Shown here: one piece after another, positions 1 through 6,072 of the stretch
Layout: each line of letters opens with the position of its first letter
Position numbering within the stretch: the stretch's first letter is position 1
Source of the DNA: Streptosporangiaceae bacterium
Lineage (GTDB): Bacteria; Actinomycetota; Actinomycetes; Streptosporangiales; Streptosporangiaceae
Length of the DNA: 9,700 bases
Assembly (NCBI GenBank): GCA_030052355.1
Contig: JASIGS010000522.1
Span: 1-9,700, forward strand
Direction of reading: 5' to 3'
Notes under the pieces: generated by a model
What the model was told of the DNA's origin: nothing
What the model saw: only the letters and a program-made list of their open reading frames with translations
Database searches by the model: none
Position numbers and translations under genes: made by a program

Positions 1-331
1 GCAGGTCGATGAGTGGACGTTCCCTGACGGGCACGCGGTGATCGTCCTGTCCGAGGGCCGGCTGCTGAACCTGGGCAACGCCACCGGGCACCCGAGCTTC
101 GTGATGTCCAACAGCTTCACCAACCAGGTCATCGCGCAGGTGGAACTGTTCACCAAGACAGATGCGTACCCGCTCGGAGTGCACGTGCTGCCCAAGCATC
201 TGGACGAGAAGGTGGCCAGGCTGCACCTGGACGCGCTCGGCGTCAGGCTGACCGTGCTGACCAAGGAGCAGGCCGCCTACATCGGAGTCCCGGTCGATGG
301 CCCGTACAAGCCGGATCTCTACCGGTACTGA
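1..331 (+). CDS. ahcY: Adenosylhomocysteinase, C-terminal fragment (5' end outside window)
   Basis: This is the C-terminal end of S-adenosyl-L-homocysteine hydrolase, the cytosolic NAD-dependent enzyme that splits SAH into adenosine and homocysteine and relieves product inhibition of methyltransferases. The first whole codon is at base 2. What remains, about 109 residues, reads [19 protein letters not shown], then the adenine-pocket stretch [15 protein letters not shown], and ends KPDLYRY, matching the canonical KPDHYRY tail that supplies the conserved Lys and Tyr reaching the NAD site of the neighbouring subunit. That tail marks it as the canonical long eukaryotic/mycobacterial type, unlike the gene that follows. 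The stop TGA is at 329-331, and the next gene probably begins at 297 inside it, suggesting co-transcription and translational coupling. Only the start is missing; nothing seen suggests damage. Confidence 0.95.
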   Translation, partial: QVDEWTFPDGHAVIVLSEGRLLNLGNATGHPSFVMSNSFTNQVIAQVELFTKTDAYPLGVHVLPKHLDEKVARLHLDALGVRLTVLTKEQAAYIGVPVDGPYKPDLYRY

Positions 332-1709
332 CGGCCGGGGGGTAGAGCACGGCCGGCCCGGCTCGCGGTCTGGCGTGGCCGGTCCCGGGCTGGCCCTGGC
401 TGGCCAGCCCGGGCCCCCGCGGTCCGACGTCGCCGATCCCGGGCTGGCCCTGGCTGGCCAGCCAGGGATCGCCTGGGCGGAGCGGGCCATGCCGGTCCTC
501 GGCATGCTGCGCGCGGAGTTCGCGCAGAAGCAGCCGTTCGCCGGCCTGAAGATCGCCTGCTGCCTGCACGTCACCCCGGAGACCGCGGTGCTGATCCGCG
601 CCCTGACGGCCGGCGGCGCCGAGGTCCACCTCGCGGCGTCGAACCCGCTGTCGACCCAGGACGACGTCGCGGCGGCGCTCGCCAGCGAGCCGGCCGTGAC
701 GGTACAGGCTCGTTCCGGCGTGGACCGCGCCGCCTACTACGAGCACATCCAGGCTGTCCTCGACTGCCAGCCGGACCTGGTCATGGACGACGGTTGTGAC
801 CTGGTCAACACGTTGCACGAGGAACGCGCCGAGTTGATCGCGGGCGTGCGCGGCGGCTGCGAGGCCACGTCAACCGGCGCGGCCAGGCTGCGGCGGATGG
901 CGGCGGCCGGATCGCTGCGGTTCCCCGTCGTGGCGGCCGACGTGTCAGCGACGCGCCGGATGATCGACCACAAGTACGGCACCGGCCAGTCGGTGCTCGA
1001 TGGCATCCTGCGCGCCACGAACACCCTGGTCGCTGGCAAGACCGTCGTGGTCGCCGGGTTCGGGCCCTGCGGCAGCGGCATCGCCGAGCGGGCTCGGGGA
1101 CTCGGCGCGCAGGTCGTGGTCACCGAGGTCGACCCCGTTCGCGCCCTCGGCGCGATCATGCAGGGCTTCCGGGTGATGCCGATGGAGGCGGCTGCCCCGC
1201 TCGGCGAGCTCTTCGTCACCGCCACCGGCACCCGCGACGTGATCGGCGACGCGGAGTTCGCGGTGATGCGCGACGGCGTGATGCTGGCCAACGCCGGTCA
1301 CTTCGACGTGGAGATCGACGTCGCGGCGCTGGCCGGGCTGGCCGCCACGGTAAACCCCGGCGTCAGGCCGCACGCGGACGAGTACGTGCTCGACGACGGC
1401 CGGCGGGTGATTCTGCTCGCGGAGGGCAGGGTCGTGAACCTGGTGGCGGGGGAGGGCAGCCCGGCCGCGGTCATGGACACCTCGTTCGCCGTGCAGGCAC
1501 TGGCGCTGGCCTGGCTGGCCGGCGCGGAACTCGCCGCGGCTGGCCCGCCGCCCGCGGCCAGCGACGGGCAGCGCGGCCAGGTACTCGACGTCCCCGCGGC
1601 CATCGACGCGGAGGTCGCCAGCCTGACGCTGGCCTCGCTCGGGACCCGGATCGACACCCTGACCGACGCCCAGGTGCGCTACCTGAGGTCGTGGCGCCAG
1701 GGCTCCTAG
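297..1709 (+). CDS. Second SAH-hydrolase-like protein, archaeal/Thermotoga type, with altered active-site residues
   Basis: Paralogue of adenosylhomocysteinase, 470 aa from this start, of the shorter archaeal/Thermotoga type that lacks the KPDHYRY tail and ends YLRSW plus a short tail. Family landmarks: [11 protein letters not shown] (58-68), CLHVTPET with the catalytic His (H91), MDDGCDL (163-169), NAD-binding GFGPCG, and [10 protein letters not shown] (H335). By eye against human SAHH, several key positions differ: Glu156 is Ala190, Lys186 is Arg220, Asn191 is His225 and His353 is Ser388, while Asp190 is kept (D224). It may therefore be weak or inactive, or act on another nucleoside thioether; archaeal relatives include an S-inosylhomocysteine hydrolase. 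ATG 297 has GGAG nine bases upstream and overlaps ahcY by 35 nt. GTG 375 is possible. ATG 489 has a better-spaced GGAG but would remove conserved residues. Family homology starts near residue 44; the preceding part is repetitive. A short Ala/Pro-rich insertion lies near the C terminus. Confidence 0.85.
   Translation: MARTSRISTGTDGRGVEHGRPGSRSGVAGPGLALAGQPGPPRSDVADPGLALAGQPGIAWAERAMPVLGMLRAEFAQKQPFAGLKIACCLHVTPETAVLIRALTAGGAEVHLAASNPLSTQDDVAAALASEPAVTVQARSGVDRAAYYEHIQAVLDCQPDLVMDDGCDLVNTLHEERAELIAGVRGGCEATSTGAARLRRMAAAGSLRFPVVAADVSATRRMIDHKYGTGQSVLDGILRATNTLVAGKTVVVAGFGPCGSGIAERARGLGAQVVVTEVDPVRALGAIMQGFRVMPMEAAAPLGELFVTATGTRDVIGDAEFAVMRDGVMLANAGHFDVEIDVAALAGLAATVNPGVRPHADEYVLDDGRRVILLAEGRVVNLVAGEGSPAAVMDTSFAVQALALAWLAGAELAAAGPPPAASDGQRGQVLDVPAAIDAEVASLTLASLGTRIDTLTDAQVRYLRSWRQGS
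383..463. repeat. 27-bp direct repeat, 54-bp period, in the 5' end of the second SAHase gene
   Basis: An identical 27-base sequence occurs at 383-409 and at 437-463. The period is 54 bases, so it stays in frame and encodes [10 protein letters not shown] twice. The second copy sits in the conserved DVADPGLA...IAWAE start of the family, so the first copy looks like the added one. Each copy contains the palindromic core GGCTGGCCAGCC. Confidence 0.9.
384..413. other. Perfect 10-bp inverted repeat, 10-nt loop (hairpin)
   Basis: CCCGGGCTGG at 384-393 is exactly complementary to CCAGCCCGGG at 404-413. In RNA this would be a very stable GC stem near the start of the second SAHase transcript. No U-tract follows, so it is not an ordinary terminator. 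It could lower translation from GTG 375 or protect the RNA; that role is inference. Confidence 0.6.
448..467. other. Perfect 20-bp palindrome
   Basis: CCCTGGCTGGCCAGCCAGGG reads identically on both strands. It is the extended form of the palindromic core shared with the upstream repeat copy, where outer pairing is broken at one position. It lies inside coding sequence for [10 protein letters not shown]. It may be an operator-like or cruciform-prone site, or simply a by-product of codons for Leu-Ala-Gly-Gln-Pro. Confidence 0.6.
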
Positions 1710-1739
1710 GGGGACACCCCTGGCTGAGGGGAACGCCCC
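1708..1739. terminator. Two GC hairpins between convergent genes; possible bidirectional terminator
   Basis: AGGGG-GACA-CCCCT at 1708-1721 overlaps the stop codon, followed by GGGG-AACG-CCCC at 1728-1739. They fall in the 62-base gap between two convergent genes, where a terminator is expected. There is no T-run in either direction, but many actinobacterial terminators lack one. Stems are only 4-5 bp, so this is tentative. Confidence 0.35.
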
Positions 1740-1771
1740 GGACTGCCGAGCTCGGCCTTCCGGCGGACGCC

Positions 1772-2410
1772 TCAGGCTCGGCGGCGCCGATGCTCAGACC
1801 GCGGCTCTGCATACCGCGGTAAGGGCGTCGTGGTGTCCGGACCTCTGGGCGCGGACGCCGGCCGGGCGCCGTCGGCGTGCCGGGTGCTCGGACCGCCGTA
1901 ACGCAGTCCAGTCCGGCGCCTGCTGGCCAGCCACCGGCCGATGGCGACGACGACCGCGAGGGCGGTGGCGACGATCATGGCGACGAACCCGCTGGCTACC
2001 CACTGCACGGCGGAAATCGCCAGTGCCGTGTGCGAGGTATCCGTGGCCCGGTCGTGCAGGTATCCGGCCAGCACGGCGGCCACCACGTAGGCCAGCGCGG
2101 GCGCCGGAATGACCAGGTAGACAGCCTTGGGCCGGACGGCGAACACGGCTACAGCGGTGGCGAGCACCACGAGCAGGCCGAGGATGAACCCGGGCTCGCG
2201 GCCCGCCAGTGCGGTGATGAGGAAGCCAGCGAACGCCCCGGCGATCACGGTGAAAACCCCGAGCCGCCCCGGCCGGGTACCCCACAGTCGCTGCCGCGCC
2301 GGGACCGGCGGCTGGCGCTTGCGGCCTGCGTCCCACATATCGGACATATCAGACCGAACTTCACCGCCGTCCGCCTGCGACTGCAGACTGTGACCCCGAG
2401 GTTCCGGCAT
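1772..2410 (-). CDS. Four-helix membrane protein, DUF6542-like
   Basis: Predicted integral membrane protein of 212 aa from ATG 2410. It has a polar N-terminal arm (1-48), then four hydrophobic segments at about 50-69, 74-92, 97-118 and 130-158, and a basic, Pro/Arg-rich cytoplasmic-looking tail ending in RRRRA. The helix pattern, with a short Arg-Pro-Lys turn and then VYLVIPAPALAYVVAAVLAGYL, resembles the actinobacterial DUF6542 family, whose function is unknown; I assign the family by general appearance only. The frame stays open to an ATG at 2506, but that overlaps the LCP start on the other strand. ATG 2410 has TAACCT seven bases upstream and could be leaderless. ATG 2347, with GGTGAAG upstream, is a further alternative and would keep every helix. 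It is divergent from the LCP gene and convergent with the second SAHase. Confidence 0.75.
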   Translation of the reverse strand: MPEPRGHSLQSQADGGEVRSDMSDMWDAGRKRQPPVPARQRLWGTRPGRLGVFTVIAGAFAGFLITALAGREPGFILGLLVVLATAVAVFAVRPKAVYLVIPAPALAYVVAAVLAGYLHDRATDTSHTALAISAVQWVASGFVAMIVATALAVVVAIGRWLASRRRTGLRYGGPSTRHADGARPASAPRGPDTTTPLPRYAEPRSEHRRRRA

Positions 2411-2417
2411 GCTCACA

Positions 2418-2423
2418 AGGTTA
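2418..2423 (-). promoter_or_regulatory. Candidate -10 element for a leaderless transcript of the DUF6542-like gene
   Basis: On the minus strand TAACCT fits the actinobacterial TANNNT -10 pattern and ends seven bases before ATG 2410, the spacing expected when transcription begins at the start codon. I could not find a convincing -35 hexamer. No Shine-Dalgarno sequence precedes that ATG, which fits a leaderless reading. Confidence 0.3.
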
Positions 2424-2487
2424 ACCGCGCTGCCCGGGTAATACGAAAGTGCAGGTACTGTTCCCGATAACGGCCAGAGCCAGCCCT

Positions 2488-2495
2488 GAAGGGGA
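2488..2495 (+). promoter_or_regulatory. Ribosome binding site of the LCP gene
   Basis: GAAGGGGA lies five bases before ATG 2501 and fixes that start. It is one of the clearest Shine-Dalgarno sequences in the window. The 90 bases between the divergent starts (2411-2500) hold no promoter for this gene that I can defend. Confidence 0.7.
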
Positions 2496-2500
2496 TTTTC

Positions 2501-4120
2501 ATGCACGGGCGGCGCGACGAGAGCGATAACGCCAGCACAAACCAGTGGCCCGCCCGCCCGCCAGGGTCACGAGGTGAGCACGGCACCGGCCGGCCCGCGG
2601 CGCGCCGCCTCGCCGGCCGCACCGGGTACGTGCTGACCTGCATTCTCGCCGCGTTTGCACTGGTCATCGCCGGGTTTTCCTATCGCGTCATCAACGAGGT
2701 CGCCAGCATCGGCCGCTCGAACGCGATCGTCAGCGGTCCCTCGATCGGCGCGCAGAACATCCTGCTCATGGGCATAGAGAGCCGGACCTACTGGAACGGC
2801 ACCATCCTGCCGCCGAACATCCTGGGCAAGCTGCACGCGGGCAGCACACAGGCCGTCCTGGACGGCACCGGCGGGAACGACACGAACACGCTGATCCTCA
2901 TCCACATCTTCGCCGGGGGCAAGAAGGCCGTGGGGTTCTCGATCCCACGCGACGACTGGGTCCAGTTCGCCAACACCATCGGGCCGCAGCAGGTCGGCAA
3001 GATCGACCAGGCTTACGGCGTGAGCTTGTACTTCCGCGAGCAGCAGATAGTGGCCAATAACCCGAACCTGAGCCAGAACCCGGTGGCCTTGGAGGGGAAC
3101 GAGGCCGGGCAGGCGGCTGCCGTCGGGACCGTGGAGAAGCTCACCGGGGTGCACATCGACCACTTCGCCGCGATCAACCTGTACGGGTTCTACGAACTCG
3201 CCAAGGTGATGGGCGGCGTGGAGGTCTGCCTGAAGCACGCGGTGCACGACCAGAATTCCGGCGCGAACTTCCACGCGGGTTACCAGCACCTCGACGCCTC
3301 GCAAGCGCTGGCCTTCGTCCGCCAGCGCGACGGCCTGCCCAACGGCGATCTGGACCGCACCCACCGCCAGCAGGCGTTCATCGACTCGGTCATGCATCAG
3401 CTGCGCACCGAGGGCGCACTCGGCGACCTGACCAAGATCCAGGCCCTGCTGAGCGTCGCCAGCAAGTACGTGATCACCGACTCGGGCTGGAACCTGCTGG
3501 AGTTCGCTTCCGAGCTGCGCAACCTGACGAGCCAGAACCTGGTGTTCCACACGCTGCCGATCACCGGTTATGCGACGATCGACGGCCAGGACGCCAACCT
3601 CGTGAATCCCGCCCAGATCAAGCAGATCGTGCACGCCACCTTCTATCCGCCGGCCGCTCCGCCCAAGCCGTCGGAGTCTCAGCAGGCCGCCGCGGCACAG
3701 GCGAGGGCGACCACGGTCGACGTCTACAACGGCGCCGGCGTGCAGGGGCTCGCGCACAGGGTCTCTTCCGAGCTGGTCAAGGCCGGATACCGGGCGGGAA
3801 AGGTCGGCAACACCAGCTCGCGCGGTACGACCGAGGTGCTGTTCGGCCCCGGCAAGGACGCGGCGGCCAGCGCTAGCCGCCTGGCCAGCATGTTCGGCGT
3901 TACCGCGAGCGCGGCCGCCTCGGTGGCGCCCGGTCACGTCGAGATCCTGCTCGGCGCGAGTACCTCGGTGCCGAGCACCCTGGGCACAGGACAGGCGACC
4001 GGCTCCGGTTCGCCGGCCGCCCCGGCGACGGCATCTCCATCGCCCTCGGTCGCGATCCCGACGACGGGGCCGCAGGGCGGTGCGGTCGAGGCGAAAGACG
4101 GGATCCCGTGCGTGAACTAG
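2501..4120 (+). CDS. LytR-CpsA-Psr (LCP) family cell-wall glycopolymer transferase with LytR_C domain
   Basis: Membrane-anchored enzyme of 539 aa. Family members transfer polymers such as teichoic acid or arabinogalactan from a polyprenyl-phosphate carrier to peptidoglycan outside the membrane. A basic cytoplasmic arm (1-41) precedes one transmembrane helix (about 42-60). The LCP domain (about 84-300) shows NILLMGIES, NDTNTLILIHI with the metal-binding Asp (D127), SIPRDDW with the catalytic-type Arg (R150), and RQRDGLPNGDLDRTHRQQ (274-291) with further Arg/Asp of the pyrophosphate site. A LytR_C domain follows at about 403-475 (TTVDVYNGAGVQGLA). The tail is rich in Ser, Pro, Thr and Ala and ends GIPCVN, an ending I associate with actinobacterial LCP proteins. 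The start follows a strong GAAGGGGA. Its stop overlaps the mtnA start by 13 nt, so the two are probably co-transcribed. Which polymer it handles cannot be told from sequence. Confidence 0.93.
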   Translation: MHGRRDESDNASTNQWPARPPGSRGEHGTGRPAARRLAGRTGYVLTCILAAFALVIAGFSYRVINEVASIGRSNAIVSGPSIGAQNILLMGIESRTYWNGTILPPNILGKLHAGSTQAVLDGTGGNDTNTLILIHIFAGGKKAVGFSIPRDDWVQFANTIGPQQVGKIDQAYGVSLYFREQQIVANNPNLSQNPVALEGNEAGQAAAVGTVEKLTGVHIDHFAAINLYGFYELAKVMGGVEVCLKHAVHDQNSGANFHAGYQHLDASQALAFVRQRDGLPNGDLDRTHRQQAFIDSVMHQLRTEGALGDLTKIQALLSVASKYVITDSGWNLLEFASELRNLTSQNLVFHTLPITGYATIDGQDANLVNPAQIKQIVHATFYPPAAPPKPSESQQAAAAQARATTVDVYNGAGVQGLAHRVSSELVKAGYRAGKVGNTSSRGTTEVLFGPGKDAAASASRLASMFGVTASAAASVAPGHVEILLGASTSVPSTLGTGQATGSGSPAAPATASPSPSVAIPTTGPQGGAVEAKDGIPCVN

Positions 4121-5370
4121 CGGGCCCGGGGTCGTCGGCTGAGGATGCCGCCCGTCCGCCGGACCCGCTTCCGCCGGCCCTCCTTCCGCCAGCACTGCGG
4201 TGGCTGGACCCGCCAGGCGGACCCGCCATCGTGCTGCTCGACCAGACGGAGCTGCCTGCCGCCGAGAAGTACCTCACCTGCGGCGACGTCCCGCAGCTCG
4301 TCGATGCCATCCGACGGCTCGCGGTTCGCGGGGCCCCGCTCCTCGGCCTGGCTGGTGCCTTCGGGGTCGCGCTGGCCGCGATGCGCGGTGACGACGTCGA
4401 GGCAGCGGCCGCCACGATCGCCGCGGCCAGGCCGACAGCCGTGAACCTGGCCTCTGGCGTTGCGGCGGCACTGAGCGCGTGGCGGACGGCCGCCGACCGC
4501 AAGTCACCCGTTCCCAGCCAAAACGCTGGTGCCCTGCCAACCCTGGGGACGACCCCCGGACCCCCGGCCCTGCCAACCCGGGGGACGACCCCCGGACCCC
4601 CGGCCCTGGCAGCCCTCGCCCGGGCGCGGACGCTGGCAGCCGAAGACGCCGCCGCCAGCGCAGCGATGGCCCGGCACGGCCTGACCCTGGTCCCGCCGGG
4701 CGCACGGATCCTCACGCACTGCAACACAGGCGCGCTGGCATGCGCGGGCGAGGGCACCGCGTTCGCGGTGATCCTGGCGGCTCATCGGGCGGGCCGGCTG
4801 GCCAAGCTCTGGATCGACGAGACCAGGCCGCTGCTGCAGGGCGCGCGGCTGACGGCATGGGAGGCCGGCCGGGCGGGGATCCCGCACTCGCTGCTGGCCG
4901 ACAGCGCGGCCGCTTCGCTGATGGCGTCTGGTCAGGTGGACCTGGTGCTGACCGGCGCCGACCGGATAGCCGCCGACGGGAGCGTGGCCAACAAGGTGGG
5001 CACCTACGGGCTCGCCGTGCTGGCCAGGCAGCACAAGGTGCCGTTCGTGGTGGTCGCGCCCGTGTCTACCGTCGACCCGGACGCAGCTGACGCGGGCGCC
5101 ATACCCGTCGAGCACCGGCCGTCCGATGAGGTCGTGCGGGTGGCCGGCCAGCAGATCGCCCCGGAGGGCACGACGGCCTATAACCCCGCGTTCGACGTCA
5201 CCCCGCCGGCCCTGGTCACGGCCCTCGTCACAGAACGGGGGGTGATTCAGCCGGTTACTCCAGGTAATCTGCGAGTGCTGGGGACCTATCACACAACACC
5301 GGAGGCCCCCGAACCACCCCCTACGTGGAACTATGAGGAACATGAAAGGTCGCGTTCTAGTCGTCGATGA
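4108..5370 (+). CDS. mtnA: S-methyl-5-thioribose-1-phosphate isomerase, with internal repeat insertion
   Basis: Cytosolic isomerase turning methylthioribose-1-phosphate into methylthioribulose-1-phosphate in methionine salvage; related enzymes also accept 5-deoxyribose-1-phosphate. Signatures: RGAPLLGLAG (74-83), THCNTGALA with the catalytic Cys (C205), DETRPLLQGARLTAWE, GADRIAADGSVANKVGTYGLA with the catalytic Asp (D285), and AYNPAFDVTPPALV. At 420 aa it exceeds the usual 340-370. The excess comes from a Pro-rich insertion near 135-165 holding two 12-residue repeats, and a C-terminal tail of about 28 residues after VIQPVTPGNLRVLG. GTG 4108 is the only start I see upstream of the conserved LRWLDPP region; it overlaps the LCP stop by 13 nt and lacks a clear Shine-Dalgarno, suggesting translational coupling. 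The 3' end overlaps mtrA by 38 nt and carries a possible mtrA promoter. No mtnP, mtnK or other salvage gene lies in the window. Confidence 0.93.
   Translation: MRELAGPGSSAEDAARPPDPLPPALLPPALRWLDPPGGPAIVLLDQTELPAAEKYLTCGDVPQLVDAIRRLAVRGAPLLGLAGAFGVALAAMRGDDVEAAAATIAAARPTAVNLASGVAAALSAWRTAADRKSPVPSQNAGALPTLGTTPGPPALPTRGTTPGPPALAALARARTLAAEDAAASAAMARHGLTLVPPGARILTHCNTGALACAGEGTAFAVILAAHRAGRLAKLWIDETRPLLQGARLTAWEAGRAGIPHSLLADSAAASLMASGQVDLVLTGADRIAADGSVANKVGTYGLAVLARQHKVPFVVVAPVSTVDPDAADAGAIPVEHRPSDEVVRVAGQQIAPEGTTAYNPAFDVTPPALVTALVTERGVIQPVTPGNLRVLGTYHTTPEAPEPPPTWNYEEHERSRSSRR
4531..4608. repeat. 36-bp in-frame tandem duplication inside mtnA
   Basis: Units 4531-4566 and 4567-4602 match at 35 of 36 bases (T at 4544, G at 4580), followed by six bases of a third copy. 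Each unit encodes twelve residues, ALPTLGTTPGPP then ALPTRGTTPGPP. Each contains GGGGACGACCCC, able to form a small hairpin, followed by runs of C. The insertion lies between the N-terminal domain and the catalytic core, a variable place in the family, so activity could survive. Confidence 0.92.
5242..5270 (+). promoter_or_regulatory. Candidate mtrA promoter inside the mtnA 3' end, overlapping a GTTAC/GTAAT site
   Basis: GTGATT (5242-5247) and TAATCT (5265-5270) are 17 bases apart and resemble a vegetative -35/-10 pair; TAATCT fits TANNNT. Transcription would begin near 5277, about 55-65 bases before mtrA. GTTAC (5254-5258) and GTAAT (5264-5268) form a near-inverted pair over the spacer and -10. 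MtrA of actinobacteria is reported to favour GTAAC-like half-sites, so autoregulation is conceivable. This is read by eye only. Confidence 0.35.
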
Positions 5371-6019
5371 CGACAGCGCCCTTGCCGAGATGCTCGGGAT
5401 CGTGCTGCGTGGCGAAGGTTTCGAGCCCACCTTTGTCTACGACGGCGACAGGGCGATGGAGGTGTTCCGGGACGTCAAGCCGGACCTCGTGCTGCTTGAC
5501 CTGATGCTGCCCGGGGTCGACGGCATCGACGTATGCCGTCAGATCCGGGCCGAGTCGGGCGTGCCGATCGTCATGCTGACGGCCAAGAGCGACACCGTGG
5601 ACGTGGTGCTTGGCCTCGAGTCTGGCGCCGACGACTACATCGTCAAGCCCTTCCAGTCGAAGGTGCTGATCGCGCGGGTTCGGGCCAGGCTGCGCCGGAC
5701 CGAGGACCCCGCTCCCGAGACGCTCACCATCGGTGACGTCACGATCGACGTCGCCGGGCACTCCGTGCACCGCAACGGCGACCAGCTGAACCTCACGCCG
5801 CTCGAGTTCGACCTGCTCGTGGCGCTGGCCCGCAAGCCGCGTCAGGTGTTCACCAGGGAGGTGCTGCTCGAGCAGGTGTGGGGCTACCGGCACGCAGCCG
5901 ACACGCGCCTGGTCAACGTGCACGTGCAGCGGCTGCGGGCCAAGATCGAGAAGGATCCGGAGCGGCCGGAGATCGTCGTCACGGTGCGCGGCGTCGGCTA
6001 CAAGGCAGGCACGGGCTGA
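5333..6019 (+). CDS. mtrA: Two-component response regulator MtrA (OmpR/PhoB family)
   Basis: DNA-binding response regulator paired with MtrB, which in actinobacteria controls cell-wall metabolism, division and, in streptomycetes, development. The 228-aa protein opens with KGRVLVVDDD, the acidic pocket being D12-D14. The receiver domain carries the phosphoacceptor Asp (D56, in VLLDLMLPG), the conserved Thr (T83) and Lys (K105). The C-terminal winged helix includes LTPLEFDLLVALARKP, TREVLLEQVWGY and HVQRLRAKIEKDPERPEIVVTVRGVGYK, close to known MtrA sequences. ATG 5333 and ATG 5342 are both possible starts; GTGGA precedes the first and GAGGA lies just before the second, so the choice is open and changes three residues. 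The gene begins inside mtnA. All phosphorylation residues are present and the length is normal. Confidence 0.97.
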   Translation: MRNMKGRVLVVDDDSALAEMLGIVLRGEGFEPTFVYDGDRAMEVFRDVKPDLVLLDLMLPGVDGIDVCRQIRAESGVPIVMLTAKSDTVDVVLGLESGADDYIVKPFQSKVLIARVRARLRRTEDPAPETLTIGDVTIDVAGHSVHRNGDQLNLTPLEFDLLVALARKPRQVFTREVLLEQVWGYRHAADTRLVNVHVQRLRAKIEKDPERPEIVVTVRGVGYKAGTG

Positions 6020-6020
6020 C

Positions 6021-6039
6021 GCCGGCCGGGCAGGCCGGC
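6021..6039. other. Perfect 7-bp inverted repeat in the mtrA-mtrB spacer
   Basis: GCCGGCC (6021-6027), a five-base loop GGGCA, and GGCCGGC (6033-6039) form a perfect GC stem two bases after the mtrA stop. No T-run follows and mtrB is only 33 bases further, so full termination is unlikely. A partial terminator or a stabiliser of the mtrA 3' end, setting the MtrA:MtrB ratio, is possible but inferred. Confidence 0.55.
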
Positions 6040-6063
6040 GGGGGCACGCGGACAGGCCACCTT

Positions 6064-6070
6064 GGAAGGG
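6064..6070 (+). promoter_or_regulatory. Ribosome binding site deciding the mtrB start
   Basis: GGAAGGG lies just upstream of GTG 6073. It is the only purine-rich Shine-Dalgarno in the 53-base gap after mtrA that serves an in-frame start. The spacing is short (two to four bases, depending on the register), so the exact start is not certain. Confidence 0.5.
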
Positions 6071-6072
6071 CA

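Noticed and set aside
489..1709. ATG 489 as start of the second SAHase despite GGAG at good spacing
   Set aside because: It would remove IAWAER and the preceding DVADPGLA segment, which match the family N terminus.
1877..2470. Plus-strand open frame opposite the DUF6542-like gene
   Set aside because: The translation is Gly/Asp/Arg-rich without helices or motifs; the minus strand encodes four clean membrane segments.
2411..2506. ATG 2506 as start of the DUF6542-like gene, and a GGAAC-type extracytoplasmic sigma promoter on the minus strand near 2465
   Set aside because: The long start overlaps the LCP start codon and adds residues with no recognisable feature. The GGAAC hexamer has no well-spaced GTT partner.
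2567..4195. Long minus-strand open frame (542 codons) opposite the LCP gene
   Set aside because: It is a codon-bias shadow of a clearly coding gene: the translation is Arg/Gly/Val-rich with no family motif, while the plus strand has full LCP and LytR_C signatures.
4504..5430. Minus-strand open frame opposite mtnA and the start of mtrA
   Set aside because: The translation is low-complexity and Arg/Gly-rich, and it spans two well-supported plus-strand genes; its repeats are only the reverse reading of the mtnA duplication.
5878..6072. Upstream extension of the mtrB frame into mtrA
   Set aside because: These codons lie inside the conserved MtrA winged-helix domain and translate to Arg/Gly/Ala-rich sequence unlike any MtrB N terminus; GTG 6073 with GGAAGGG is preferred.
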